Translations under genes and position numbers: made by a program
Part shown: positions 36,654 to 45,913 of the stretch, piece by piece
Layout of the letters: each line of letters begins with the position of its first letter
How positions within the stretch are numbered: position 1 is the first letter of the stretch
Assembly (NCBI GenBank): GCA_040754075.1
Contig: JBFMDH010000013.1
Location: 17,008 to 81,007 of the forward strand
Reading direction: 5' to 3'
Origin: Acidobacteriota bacterium
Lineage (GTDB): Bacteria > Acidobacteriota > Blastocatellia > UBA7656
Length of the DNA stretch: 64,000 bases
Notes under the pieces: model-generated
What the model was told of the DNA's origin: nothing
What the model saw: the letters and a program-made list of their open reading frames with translations, nothing else
The model's database searches: none

Positions 36654-37121
36654 CTATTTTTTCGACTCACTTCTTGAGATGAAATACGTTTTATTTAATT
36701 CGTAGGCTTCGTGCTCGCATATGCCGATGTGAACTGCAATTCCCGCATCCCGCAACTGCTGAATTCCCTTTCCTGAAACCCGTGCATCATTGTCAATGAT
36801 GGCAATGAAGGCGCGAGCGATACCGGCGTTAATCAAAGCATCGGTGCAGGGCGGCGTTCGTCCCCAGTGGCAACAAGGTTCAAGGCTGCAATAGAGCGTC
36901 GCGCCTTTGGCAAGACTTCCGGCGTTATCGATGGCTACGATTTCGGCATGTTTTAAATTGGAGAATAAATGAAAACCTTCGCCAACAATTTCATCGCCGT
37001 TCACCAGCACTGCACCAACCATCGGGTTGGGAAACGCCAAACCTTCACCTTGTCGCGCCAGTTCAAGCGCTCGATTCATAAAAAATATATCTTTATCTGA
37101 AATAATATTTATATCTGTCAT
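36654..37121 (-). CDS. Stand-alone RibD-type pyrimidine deaminase domain
   Basis: A 155-residue deaminase matching the N-terminal half of RibD. Zinc site residues are in HAEIVAI and in SLEPCCHWGRTPPCTDAL, which carries the PCxxxGRTPPC pattern that marks diaminohydroxyphosphoribosylaminopyrimidine deaminase. The reductase half (about 200 residues in the fused RibD) is absent. The frame ends cleanly with TAG, immediately followed by the rsmA start. The reductase must be elsewhere, or the protein does another cytidine-type deamination. It lies between tsaD and rsmA on one transcript. Confidence 0.85.
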   Translation of the reverse strand: MTDINIISDKDIFFMNRALELARQGEGLAFPNPMVGAVLVNGDEIVGEGFHLFSNLKHAEIVAIDNAGSLAKGATLYCSLEPCCHWGRTPPCTDALINAGIARAFIAIIDNDARVSGKGIQQLRDAGIAVHIGICEHEAYELNKTYFISRSESKK

Positions 37122-37130
37122 TTGAGAAAT

Positions 37131-38204
37131 TTAAGTTTTGTATCGGACTTTTAAAGGTATTTCATAGCCTTGCAAAATCAGATTTTCGATTTTCAATGTC
37201 GCCGCCGCATGAAATTCCAACCCGTCATTTTCGCCTCGTTCAAGTTTTGCATATCCGGCAGCGGCAATCATTGCGGCATTATCAGTGGTTAAAATCGGGC
37301 TGGGATAATAGACCGGAATTTCCCGGACGGCTTTTTTGATTGCCGCTCTTAACGCGCTATTACAAGCCACTCCCCCAGCCATAATGACGGATTTCGGTTG
37401 GTGGCGACGAACGGCTTCCACAACTCTTGAAATCAAGGAGCGAACCACTTTGTCCTGAAAACTCGCGATTAAATCGAGCATTTGCGGGGTTACTTCATCA
37501 ATTGATTGAACCGGCTTGATGGCATTTTCTTTTACATAACGAAGCACGGCGGTTTTTAATCCGCTGAAACTGAAATCAAGATGCGCAGTATGAAATCGCG
37601 GCAATGAGAAAACCAGTTCTGCGGCTTCAGGATTGCCGGATTTTGCCAGACGGTCAATCACCGGACCTCCCGGATAACCGAGTCCCAACAACTTCGCCAC
37701 CTTATCATAAGCTTCGCCTGCTGCATCATCTCGGGTTCGACCGAGAACCGCGTATTGACCTTCACCTGGAATGTAGAAAAGCGTGGTGTGCCCGCCTGAG
37801 ACAATCAGGGCAATTGCCGGATATGCGATTTTCGGGTTTTCAAAAATAACCGAATAGATATGGCCTTCGATGTGGTTGACCCCGACAATCGGCTTTTTCG
37901 CGACATACGCCAGCGATTTTGCATAACTGACGCCAACCAGTAAGGAACCGATTAAACCGGGCCCGCGGGTAACCGCGATACCATCAATTTCGCTTAACGA
38001 GACCTGCGATTCCCGAAGCGCTTCGGAAACCACATGCGAGATATTTTTCAGATGTTCGCGGGATGCCAATTCGGGAACCACCCCTCCAAATGGCGCATGA
38101 GTTTTAATCTGGGATGCGATGATATTCGATTTAATCGTTGTCCGGTTCTCGACGATTGCCGCGGCAGTTTCATCACAAGAACTCTCTATACCAAGAACTA
38201 ACAT
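37131..38204 (-). CDS. tsaD: tRNA N6-adenosine threonylcarbamoyltransferase TsaD
   Basis: A 357-residue ASKHA-fold enzyme that transfers threonylcarbamoyl to A37 of ANN-decoding tRNAs. The N terminus [20 protein letters not shown], the metal-binding [23 protein letters not shown] and the C-terminal [12 protein letters not shown] are family markers. ATG at 38204 is chosen over a GTG 18 bases upstream because the family starts with MLVLGIESS. It leads the minus-strand run with the deaminase, rsmA and rnj. Confidence 0.96.
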   Translation of the reverse strand: MLVLGIESSCDETAAAIVENRTTIKSNIIASQIKTHAPFGGVVPELASREHLKNISHVVSEALRESQVSLSEIDGIAVTRGPGLIGSLLVGVSYAKSLAYVAKKPIVGVNHIEGHIYSVIFENPKIAYPAIALIVSGGHTTLFYIPGEGQYAVLGRTRDDAAGEAYDKVAKLLGLGYPGGPVIDRLAKSGNPEAAELVFSLPRFHTAHLDFSFSGLKTAVLRYVKENAIKPVQSIDEVTPQMLDLIASFQDKVVRSLISRVVEAVRRHQPKSVIMAGGVACNSALRAAIKKAVREIPVYYPSPILTTDNAAMIAAAGYAKLERGENDGLEFHAAATLKIENLILQGYEIPLKVRYKT

Positions 38205-38247
38205 TACCCTGTCATTGTACACACTGGGGCACTATCAGCAAAGAATG

Positions 38248-38275
38248 TTGACAACTTCCATCAACGTGTTATGGT
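38248..38275 (+). promoter_or_regulatory. Candidate sigma-70 promoter of the GAF histidine kinase gene
   Basis: TTGACA, 16-base spacer, TATGGT, about 95 bases before the kinase start. The -35 box is perfect, the -10 box is four of six. It lies in the gap between the divergent tsaD and kinase genes. Confidence 0.35.
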
Positions 38276-38368
38276 TGAGTTCCTCATATTCAATTTAGCT
38301 GTTGGTGTCATTGTCAGGATAAATTTGGCTTTGCACTTCTACTTGTTTTATTTAAGGGGTGAACGACA

Positions 38369-39646
38369 ATGAATACCAAAGAAGCAGACCTGAATGACAT
38401 TCTCGCAAGGCTTGCCCGTTCAACCGCTATGTCGGAAGGTAAACAACGGGAAGCTTTAAAAGTAATCACCGAAACCGCTGCCAAAGCTCTGGAAGTTGAT
38501 CGGGTCAATGTCTGGCTTTTTGATTCGTCCCGCACCAAAATTTCCTGTATCGAAGCCTATCAGGCAAGCAATCATCAACATACCCTCGGAGAGAAATTGC
38601 TGGCAAAAGATTACCCTATCTATTTTGAGGCGCTCAGGAATCTCCGTGTGATTAATGTGATTGATGCATTTAAAGATGACCGTACCAGGGAATTGAAAGA
38701 GACCTACCTGAAACAACATCAGGTTACTACGATGCTGGATGCGCCGATTTATATTGCGGGGGAAATGACCGGCGTGGTTTGCCATGAACACATTGGAAGA
38801 ACCAGAGATTGGACCAGAGAAGAGATGAGTTTTGCCGGTTCGATTGCCGATTTGGTCTCCTTAACTCTCGAAACCGACAGGCGCATCCAGGCTGAACAAC
38901 AGGCGCTGGTATTACAAGCCAAAATGCTGGAATCCCATCGCCTCGAAAGCCTGGGGTTATTAGCCAGCGGCGTCGCCCACGATTTCAATAACCTCTTACT
39001 CACCATCTCGACCAATGCAGAATTGATCAAACGAAATCTCTTCGATGCGGTTAAAATTCAATCCTATATTGCCGATATTGCGCTGGCATCCGAACGCGCT
39101 TCGGAATTATGTAATCAGTTATTGACCTTTTCAGGAAAAGCCGAAATCCATTTGGGGTCAGTTAATTTAACCGAGGTGGTTTTTGAAACCATTCGTTTGT
39201 TAAAAGTTTCGATTCCGAAAAACATCAAAATAGAAACGAGATTGGACAGACAGATTCCGGTCGTGAACGCCGATGCCATTCAAATTCGCCAGATAGTCTT
39301 AAATCTTTTAACCAATGCTTCGGAAGCGATAGGAGAAAACCCTGGAACCATCCGTATTCAAACCGGAACTGCATACTTTGATAAAGAGATTTTGGATGAC
39401 GCCTATCACAATGGAAAAATTGACAGCGGGAAATATGTTTTTTTGGAGGTAGCTGATTCCGGTTGTGGAATGAACAGCGAAACCCAAAAGCTGATGTTGG
39501 AACCCTTCTTTACGACAAAACCAACGGGACGCGGTCTGGGGATGGCAGTTACGCTCGGCATTATTCGCAAACATAACGGTGCCATTAAAATTTCAAGTGA
39601 TGTCGGAAAGGGTGCAACCATTCGCGTGCTTCTGCCCTTGAGTTAG
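38369..39646 (+). CDS. GAF-domain sensor histidine kinase
   Basis: A 425-residue soluble kinase with no membrane segment. A GAF domain occupies about residues 15-170. The dimerisation/phosphoacceptor helix has H204 in GVAHDFNNLLLTIS, and the ATPase domain shows N-box NLLTNASEAIGE, VADSGCGMNSETQKLML and FFTTKPTGRGLGMAV. It would sense a small ligand or redox state through GAF. No response regulator or HPt gene is adjacent. A short spacer of 42 bases separates it from the CysQ-like gene, which may be in the same transcript. Confidence 0.9.
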   Translation: MNTKEADLNDILARLARSTAMSEGKQREALKVITETAAKALEVDRVNVWLFDSSRTKISCIEAYQASNHQHTLGEKLLAKDYPIYFEALRNLRVINVIDAFKDDRTRELKETYLKQHQVTTMLDAPIYIAGEMTGVVCHEHIGRTRDWTREEMSFAGSIADLVSLTLETDRRIQAEQQALVLQAKMLESHRLESLGLLASGVAHDFNNLLLTISTNAELIKRNLFDAVKIQSYIADIALASERASELCNQLLTFSGKAEIHLGSVNLTEVVFETIRLLKVSIPKNIKIETRLDRQIPVVNADAIQIRQIVLNLLTNASEAIGENPGTIRIQTGTAYFDKEILDDAYHNGKIDSGKYVFLEVADSGCGMNSETQKLMLEPFFTTKPTGRGLGMAVTLGIIRKHNGAIKISSDVGKGATIRVLLPLS

Positions 39647-39688
39647 ACTTCGATTTCCTTCATGGTTAGACTTCCAGAGGAGGAAATC

Positions 39689-40492
39689 GTGAATCCAGAA
39701 GCAATGATTAAAACTATTGATAATCAAGAAATCTTATCCCGCATCGAAACGGCGTTAAACCATTCAACCGATGTTGCCCGCCAATTCATTAATCAAAAAT
39801 TGAATGTCCAATATAAAAGCGATTGGGACCCGGTGACCGAGGCTGACCACGAAGTCAATGCCATCCTGAAGGAAATACTTTTAAAGGATAATGAAGGCTG
39901 GTTATCGGAAGAGACCACAGACGATTTATCCCGCTTAGAAAAAGAACAGGTTTGGATTGTCGACCCGATTGATGGGACGCGGGAATTTGTCGAAGGCATT
40001 CCCGAATGGGCAATCTCTGTCGCCTACGTCGTCAATGGCGTACCGGTTGCCGGAGGCATCAGTAATCCTGCCAGTGCAGAAATGATTATTGGGTCAAAAG
40101 CTACAGGAGTTTTTTATAACGGAAACCCGGCATCCATCAGCAACAGGCAGTCACTGGATGGAGCAATTATTCTCGGCAGTCGCAGCGAAGCCAAACGCGG
40201 CGAATGGGATCGCTTTGAAAATGCTATTTTCCAAGTCCGTCATGTCGGTTCAGTGGCGTATAAACTCGGACTGGTTGCCGCCGGTATCGGTGATGCAACC
40301 TGGACTCTGGTTCCCAAACACGAATGGGATGTCGCAGCCGGCGTTGCGCTGATTCGCGCGGCAGGCGGATTTGTTCGCGGGCTACAAAGCGAAAATATTG
40401 TTTTTAATTCAGTGAGTCCAAAACTCACGGGCTTGATTGCCGGCCCGGTGACTCTGAAAAAAGCGATTGAAGAAACCCTGGGGTTGGAATAA
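39689..40492 (+). CDS. Inositol monophosphatase-family phosphatase (CysQ/3'(2'),5'-bisphosphate nucleotidase-like)
   Basis: A 267-residue metal-dependent phosphatase. The diagnostic DPIDGTREFVEGIPEWAISV carries the metal-binding DPIDGT, WLSEET corresponds to the first metal glutamate, and the second signature WDVAAGVALIRAAGG is present. Substrate could be 3'-phosphoadenosine 5'-phosphate (CysQ) or inositol phosphate. The start is GTG at 39689 since AGGAGG lies five bases upstream; an ATG 27 bases earlier has no such site. Confidence 0.87.
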   Translation: MNPEAMIKTIDNQEILSRIETALNHSTDVARQFINQKLNVQYKSDWDPVTEADHEVNAILKEILLKDNEGWLSEETTDDLSRLEKEQVWIVDPIDGTREFVEGIPEWAISVAYVVNGVPVAGGISNPASAEMIIGSKATGVFYNGNPASISNRQSLDGAIILGSRSEAKRGEWDRFENAIFQVRHVGSVAYKLGLVAAGIGDATWTLVPKHEWDVAAGVALIRAAGGFVRGLQSENIVFNSVSPKLTGLIAGPVTLKKAIEETLGLE

Positions 40493-40818
40493 AGCGATTA
40501 TTCGAGAATGAAAGCGGATGAGCCGGAATTAAAATTTTTCCGACTTTTTCAGACACTCAGCTATCTTACAAACGAATACAACATCCAACACCAATTGATG
40601 TAAAAGTTGTTTGCTTGTAAAGCAGTACGTTTGTCCTCCAGTGAACGAATTGCGAATCGTTCACCTTAGCTGGGGTTGCGAAATACCTGGGTCACCATCC
40701 GCACTCGCCCATCAACTAAGCAACCTCAGCATTATTTTTTCATGCGCAATTGGTTTAAAATTTATTTCCCTCACATTAATTTTCAGGCAATCCATTTTGC
40801 CTCGACACGAGGTGTCCG
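40493..40818. other. Intergenic region with a short hairpin, no gene
   Basis: A 326-base stretch between the phosphatase gene and the YceI-like gene. It has a perfect 8-base inverted repeat, GTGAACGA / TCGTTCAC, at 40641-40664 with an 8-base loop, but no T run, so it is not a standard terminator. I find no tRNA, no open frame with a good start and no recognised riboswitch. Confidence 0.5.
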
Positions 40819-41550
40819 ATGATTAATAGACGACGATTTTATTTTTTCTTTCTGGCTTGCGCGTTTTTCATTGCGTTCACTCTCCCGGAAACGCAGGTAG
40901 CATCTGATGTCAATTCAAACCGGAATCCGGTTACATCTGACAGCTATTCATTGAATGGAAATGAAAGTCCTGCAAGTCAACCATCTGACCCAACCCTTTC
41001 AGCCGTGGTTCGCTATAAACTCGATGCCGGTCAAAGTCGATTTATTGTTCGCGCATTAGTCGGCGGGTTGCTTTCAACCTTTGGGCATAATCACACCATT
41101 GGTATCCGTGATTTTTCAGGCGATGCGACCTTAACACCGGATTCGATTACGCCCGCCTCACTGCAAATGACCATCAAGTCCGATTCTATCACTGTTCTCG
41201 ATAAAGTCTCCGCCAGTGACAAACAGGAGATTGAAACTAAAATGCGCAATGAGGTTTTAGAAACCGGCACCTATCCGACAATCACCTTCAAGAGCACCAA
41301 CGTCAGCGCCACCAAAACCGCCGAGGGGCATTATGACCTGCAAATCTGGGGCGATGTCTCGCTTCACGGCGTAACCAAAAGCATCTGGTTCAAAGGGCAA
41401 ATGAGTTTGACCGGCAATTCATTGCGGGCACGCGGCGAGTTTGCTTTGAGACAAAGCGAATTCAAAATCAAACCGGTATCGGTTGCCGGGGGAACCATCA
41501 AGGTCAAGGATGAGTTGAAATTTTCCTTCGATATGGTTGGAGTTAAATAA
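40819..41550 (+). CDS. YceI-like secreted protein
   Basis: A 243-residue exported protein with signal peptide (about residues 5-30) and a linker, then the YceI lipocalin-like barrel: LDAGQSRFIVRALVGGLLS, FGHNHTIGIRDFSGDA, YPTITFKSTNVS and the C-terminal VKDELKFSFDMVGV. YceI-type proteins bind isoprenoid-type ligands in the periplasm; the biological role is uncertain. GAGGTG lies just before the ATG. Its end is 13 bases from the convergent SIS gene. Confidence 0.85.
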   Translation: MINRRRFYFFFLACAFFIAFTLPETQVASDVNSNRNPVTSDSYSLNGNESPASQPSDPTLSAVVRYKLDAGQSRFIVRALVGGLLSTFGHNHTIGIRDFSGDATLTPDSITPASLQMTIKSDSITVLDKVSASDKQEIETKMRNEVLETGTYPTITFKSTNVSATKTAEGHYDLQIWGDVSLHGVTKSIWFKGQMSLTGNSLRARGEFALRQSEFKIKPVSVAGGTIKVKDELKFSFDMVGVK

Positions 41551-41563
41551 AAATTCTACTGGT

Positions 41564-42340
41564 TTATTCGCCACGGGCAATTCGACCGAGTGCGCCGCTT
41601 GGATGCCACTGAGCATATTGTTCGCGAGTCAACCCTTTATGCGTTTCGAGAGAAACCGATAATCCGCACAGGACAAAAATTTTGGCGAGGATGCTGGCGC
41701 GCGGAACTAAATTCAACGTGCCACCTTCATTTTCAACCCCGGCGTTTAAAACGACGGTTGACAGTTTAGCGAGATGCGATTCGGGTTGCCCCGATACACA
41801 GATAATTTTCACGCCAAACTCTTTCAGGACTTCAACGGCATGTATTAGTTCAGGGGTTTCACCGCTATTTGAAATCGCAATTAACACGTCCTCTTTACGT
41901 ACCTGCCCGGCTGAACCATGCACACATTCGGTGGCGTGTAAAAAATAGGCGGGGGTTCCGGTGCTTGAAAGTAATGAGGCGGCATACCGCGCGACATGTT
42001 CGGATTTCCCGATTCCCGTAACGTGTACGCGCCCCCCAAAGGTTTCCTGATGGAGAATTAACTCCGCAGCTGTTTCAATGGAAACGAACTCTGCGCGGGT
42101 TCGCAATGCGGTCAGTTCATCAACCGCAAGGGTAAAAAAATTTTCAACTTCCAATGCCGCCCTGGATTGGTGATTTACCGCGGTAGTCTCAGACAATTCC
42201 GACACCCCATTGGCAGTTTGCGGATGATTGTCTTCCGGTTGTTTGGCTATATCCTGGCTGTTTGTCAAACTGGTAGCTCTTTCGGTATCGTTGGAAACAA
42301 TTACTGCTGCCAACCCTTTTCCCTCGCGCCTAATTGTCAT
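41564..42340 (-). CDS. SIS-domain sugar isomerase-like protein (KdsD-like without CBS)
   Basis: A 258-residue protein. Residues about 85-250 form one SIS domain with VHVTGIGKSEHVARYAASL, STGTPAYFLHATECVHGS and LIAISNSGETPELIHAVE, very close to arabinose-5-phosphate isomerase. The two CBS domains that follow SIS in most KdsD proteins are absent. The first ~60 residues are a low-complexity Ser/Thr/Asn/Gln stretch unlike any family, so the start may be later. It could interconvert ribulose- and arabinose-5-phosphate or another sugar phosphate. Confidence 0.8.
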   Translation of the reverse strand: MTIRREGKGLAAVIVSNDTERATSLTNSQDIAKQPEDNHPQTANGVSELSETTAVNHQSRAALEVENFFTLAVDELTALRTRAEFVSIETAAELILHQETFGGRVHVTGIGKSEHVARYAASLLSSTGTPAYFLHATECVHGSAGQVRKEDVLIAISNSGETPELIHAVEVLKEFGVKIICVSGQPESHLAKLSTVVLNAGVENEGGTLNLVPRASILAKIFVLCGLSVSLETHKGLTREQYAQWHPSGALGRIARGE

Positions 42341-42491
42341 TTAATGGTTCCCAAAACGAATTTGATTGATAGTTATATTGCTCGCACTATCAAAGAGTCA
42401 AGTTCATAACTTATTGTCCTTGCGGGCACCCATTTTCATAATGCGGTCAAATAACTATCAGCCAAATTCAAACCTGGCTCCAACTGAAAAC

Positions 42492-43628
42492 CTATGGAGC
42501 AATCGCCAGCACCCTGACAGGGCTTCCCGACCCGCCTTCAATTGGTAAAGCGCCGACAAAAATCACCGCTCCACGCGCCGGTAATTTATCGAGATTGGTC
42601 AGGTTTTCGAGGTGATAGAGTCCGCTTCCGTGAGAAATTTTATGCCCTTGAAAATTTTTTGAAGGACCGTAATCAATCGATAGCGTGTCGATTCCGAGTC
42701 CGACAATTTTAGGGTTGCGCAAAAGGTATTGAATGGCTTCTTCGGAAAAACCTGGAAAATGCATAACTCCGTTGGCATCGACGTTGCGGTATTTTTCAAT
42801 ATCATTGAATCGTTTGTCCCAACCGGTCAGCAGTAAAATAATCGCGCCTTCGGGAATCGCCCCGCCTTTTTCAAACTCCTGAATATCGGTTGCCGAGAGT
42901 TGATAATCGGGATTGGTTTCGACCTTTGAACGCGCGTCTATCACCACTGCCGGGGCAATAAATTTTTTAACCTTTATTCGCTCAACCGTTTCTTTCCAAA
43001 CAATGAAATGACCGGGCGCATCCAGATGGGTTCCGAAATGTTCGGGCAGGCGAATTGCTCCACTGGCATACCCGTCTTTTTTAATGTCCGAAAGTTTTTC
43101 GTAACGATATAAATCTTTTTCGCCGCTAAAAGCAGGGGTTTTATCGCCGAGCAATTGGGTCAAATCGAGGATTTGCGCCTGACCTTTTAAAGCTCTTTCC
43201 AATAGCCCTTCCCCTGCGGTTGGCGCAGGTTTCGTTTCTTCGACAATCGGTTTCTCGCCGTTTTCATTGCGGATTGGAAAACTGCGAATATAGCGAACCA
43301 GATTTTTAACCTGTCCGGGATTGAGCGTTAATTTAAACGATGGCATTCCCCCTCGACCTTTGGTTATCGAAGCAATGAATCGCGCATCGGTTTTCCCTTT
43401 ATGAAATGCCGGGTTGGTAAAATCAGGAACCCCATTTCCCCCCTTCCCGTCCGGTTTATGACAGATTGAACATTTCTTTAAAAAATCTGCGCTTGCCGCC
43501 ACTTCATCATACGGTGAAGCGGTTGGCGAAGTCTTTTTCGATTTACTTTGCGTGGCAAACACCACGGTAACGACACCCATAAAAAACAGCAGCAACAAGG
43601 TTGTAACTTTCAATTTTCTAAACTGCAT
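42492..43628 (-). CDS. Secreted cytochrome c domain fused to a cyclase (kynurenine formamidase-like) domain
   Basis: A 378-residue exported protein. Signal peptide about residues 5-25, then a class I cytochrome c domain with haem motif C53-S-I-C56-H57 and axial methionine probably M94 (GRGGMPSF), to about residue 117. From about 150 to 378 is a cyclase-superfamily domain with HFGTHLDAPGHF (H196, H200, D202, H206), the zinc motif of KynB-type amide hydrolases, and a C-terminal SHGSGLYHLENL. Both active sites look intact. The fusion suggests a periplasmic hydrolase coupled to electron transfer, but the substrate is unknown. AGAGGTG lies before the ATG. Confidence 0.85.
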   Translation of the reverse strand: MQFRKLKVTTLLLLFFMGVVTVVFATQSKSKKTSPTASPYDEVAASADFLKKCSICHKPDGKGGNGVPDFTNPAFHKGKTDARFIASITKGRGGMPSFKLTLNPGQVKNLVRYIRSFPIRNENGEKPIVEETKPAPTAGEGLLERALKGQAQILDLTQLLGDKTPAFSGEKDLYRYEKLSDIKKDGYASGAIRLPEHFGTHLDAPGHFIVWKETVERIKVKKFIAPAVVIDARSKVETNPDYQLSATDIQEFEKGGAIPEGAIILLLTGWDKRFNDIEKYRNVDANGVMHFPGFSEEAIQYLLRNPKIVGLGIDTLSIDYGPSKNFQGHKISHGSGLYHLENLTNLDKLPARGAVIFVGALPIEGGSGSPVRVLAIAP

Positions 43629-43642
43629 AACACCTCTTTGAT

Positions 43643-45616
43643 TTATAAAATTTCTCTCTCATTTCCGAGTCGACGGGTGACGCGCTCTCGATCCAGAAAT
43701 TCAAGCAGGGGTATAGCATGTTTTCGTGATATTCCTCCGGTTATCTCTTTAAATGCGGCGACATCAATTTTTGTGCTTTTGGTTTTATATTCCCGAATCC
43801 GATTTTTCAAGTCTTCGATGATTTCCGAATGAAAGACAAAATCATCTATCCGAATCAAGCGTTTTTCAGCAAGCAGCAAGTTATATAATTTGCGCGCCAG
43901 GTTGGTTTGAATTTTCAATTGACCGGCAATTTCATCAAACGATGAGGCTTGAAATCCTGCCGCTTTGATTGCCATTTCAAGTTTATTTTTAATCTCGCTG
44001 TCGGCGTTTGAAAGCGTTAGTTTATGCGATGATAAGCGTAAAACCTCGCGTTCAGCAGTGACTTTCCCTTGTTCGGATAAAAAGCCAATTACTGCGCGAA
44101 AAATTTCCGGTTGCAATTTTCCGAATAATTTTTCGCGAACCTCTTCACGTCCCATACCAAGCGATAAGGGTTCGCGTTTATGATGGGTTTCAAGTAAAGC
44201 GATGACCTGAGCAGCCAATTGTTCATAGTTGGTTTTGGAAATAAAAATTAAAGGTAAGGCAGAGACCTCGATGATTTGCTGCTTGTTTTTCAACTCGCTT
44301 ATCGATTCAAGGATTTGTTTATTGGTCGCGCCGGTTTTTGCTGCAATTTCACCAAAGGTCATTGCCTGTTCGCCTGCCATTTCAATAAAGGTGGCGATTT
44401 GTTCGGCAACACTCGTGGCATTTTCCAACTTAATTAAATGGTTTCGCGCCTGTGCATCATGTAATCGGTGCTTTTGTGGTAAAGCGTCTAAAATCACCCC
44501 TCCACCAATGGTAATCTGGGGCGAATAACTGCGAATGATGAAGCGGTCTCCGGGCAGTGCGGCAATCGGTTCTTCAAGCCGCAATTGAGCGAAATCACTT
44601 TTATTGGGTTCAAGGGCAAATTGTGGCTTATAGTTTTGCCAATTCGATTCTTCATCACGAGTTTCAGAAATCGGCGCAACCGATGAAGGATTTTTTATGA
44701 AATACACCCGCGCCATCACCTCTGCGGTTCCATGATGCAAGCGCACCCGCGCGCGGTGTGAGAGCGGTCTTGGGGCGCTGGCGAGCAAATTCAATTTGAC
44801 ATCCAACATCGAAGACGATTGCAAACGATTCGCCAGGGTCAAGACATTTCCACGTTCGGCATGTTCGAGGTTGACGCCTTGCAAATTGACCGCCGTTCGT
44901 TGACCCGCTGAGGCAATATCGGTGTCTGCTCCATGTACCTGTAAATTGCGGATTCGGGTTTTTTCGCCAATCGGTAAAATCTCAATCTCATCTCCAACTT
45001 TGAATTCACCGGCAACCAGTGTACCGGTGACCACGGTTCCATAACCTTTAACCGTAAACGCGCGATCTATCGGCAATCTCGGAGTCGCCGAGGTATTTTT
45101 CGGTTGACTAGTTTTTGCCAAATCAAGCAACGCAGTTTTCAATTTATCGATTCCTGCGCCAGTTCGTGAACTGACGGAAATGATGGGCGAACTTTCAAGA
45201 AAAGACCCTTTGACATAATCTTCCACCTCGGCGCGGGCGAGTTCCAGCAACTCTTCATCAACCATATCGGCTTTGGTTAAAACGACCAGTCCGGTTTTGA
45301 TTTTTAATAATTTGCAAATATCAAAATGCTCGCGGGTCTGTGGCATCACCGATTCGTCTGCGGCAATCACCAGCATCACCATATCCAATCCGTGTGCCCC
45401 GGCAAGCATATTTTTAACGAACCGTTCATGACCCGGCACATCGACAAACCCGAATTGATAATCATCCAAATGCAGGTCGGCAAATCCTATATCAATGGTG
45501 ATGCCGCGCTGCTTTTCTTCTTTCAAACGGTCTGCATCAATCCCGGTTAAAGCTTTTACGAGAGCGGTTTTTCCGTGGTCAATATGTCCGGCTGTTCCGA
45601 TGATAATGTGTTTCAT
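43643..45616 (-). CDS. selB: Selenocysteine-specific translation elongation factor SelB
   Basis: A 657-residue GTPase. G1 is [13 protein letters not shown], then [33 protein letters not shown]; the following beta-barrel domains have [19 protein letters not shown]. The C-terminal part holds four winged-helix-like repeats that bind SECIS RNA. SelB carries selenocysteinyl-tRNA to the ribosome at UGA codons, so the organism is likely to make selenoproteins. selA, selD and a tRNA-Sec gene are not in this window. It ends 14 bases from the cytochrome c-cyclase gene start on the same strand. Confidence 0.94.
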   Translation of the reverse strand: MKHIIIGTAGHIDHGKTALVKALTGIDADRLKEEKQRGITIDIGFADLHLDDYQFGFVDVPGHERFVKNMLAGAHGLDMVMLVIAADESVMPQTREHFDICKLLKIKTGLVVLTKADMVDEELLELARAEVEDYVKGSFLESSPIISVSSRTGAGIDKLKTALLDLAKTSQPKNTSATPRLPIDRAFTVKGYGTVVTGTLVAGEFKVGDEIEILPIGEKTRIRNLQVHGADTDIASAGQRTAVNLQGVNLEHAERGNVLTLANRLQSSSMLDVKLNLLASAPRPLSHRARVRLHHGTAEVMARVYFIKNPSSVAPISETRDEESNWQNYKPQFALEPNKSDFAQLRLEEPIAALPGDRFIIRSYSPQITIGGGVILDALPQKHRLHDAQARNHLIKLENATSVAEQIATFIEMAGEQAMTFGEIAAKTGATNKQILESISELKNKQQIIEVSALPLIFISKTNYEQLAAQVIALLETHHKREPLSLGMGREEVREKLFGKLQPEIFRAVIGFLSEQGKVTAEREVLRLSSHKLTLSNADSEIKNKLEMAIKAAGFQASSFDEIAGQLKIQTNLARKLYNLLLAEKRLIRIDDFVFHSEIIEDLKNRIREYKTKSTKIDVAAFKEITGGISRKHAIPLLEFLDRERVTRRLGNEREIL

Positions 45617-45754
45617 AATGATTAATCAGGTCACGCGCTGAACCTGTTTCTCATCATATCCCAGAACCATTTGTTTGTTGTAGTAGAGGAGAAAATTTTT
45701 GTCGCCATCGGTCATTGCGATTAATTGACTTGCCCTAATTTTAAGCCGGTTTTC

Positions 45755-45784
45755 TTGCAATTTATTGGGTTTTCTAGCTATACT
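45755..45784 (+). promoter_or_regulatory. Candidate promoter of the zinc ribbon-FHA gene
   Basis: TTGCAA, 18-base spacer, TATACT on the plus strand, giving a leader of about 120 bases before the ATG at 45914. It lies in the 297-base gap between divergent selB and this gene, where I see no other element. Confidence 0.4.
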
Positions 45785-45913
45785 CGCCCCTGATGTTAGG
45801 TTGTGAATGAATCGATTTTATCAGCATTTGAATTTTTCCATCAAAATCGGATAGCCTTTAATAAGGCGCAACAGAAGAGGATTTCAAATATTAATTGTGG
45901 AACCCGATAGCTT

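Noticed and set aside
40641..40664. Hairpin GTGAACGA/TCGTTCAC considered as terminator or tRNA arm
   Set aside because: No T run follows, and no acceptor, D or T-loop parts can be placed around it.
43643..45616. Selenoprotein candidates near selB
   Set aside because: No gene in the window has an in-frame TGA with sensible sequence on both sides; the frameshifted gene at 57.6 kb is explained by a lost T, not by UGA recoding.
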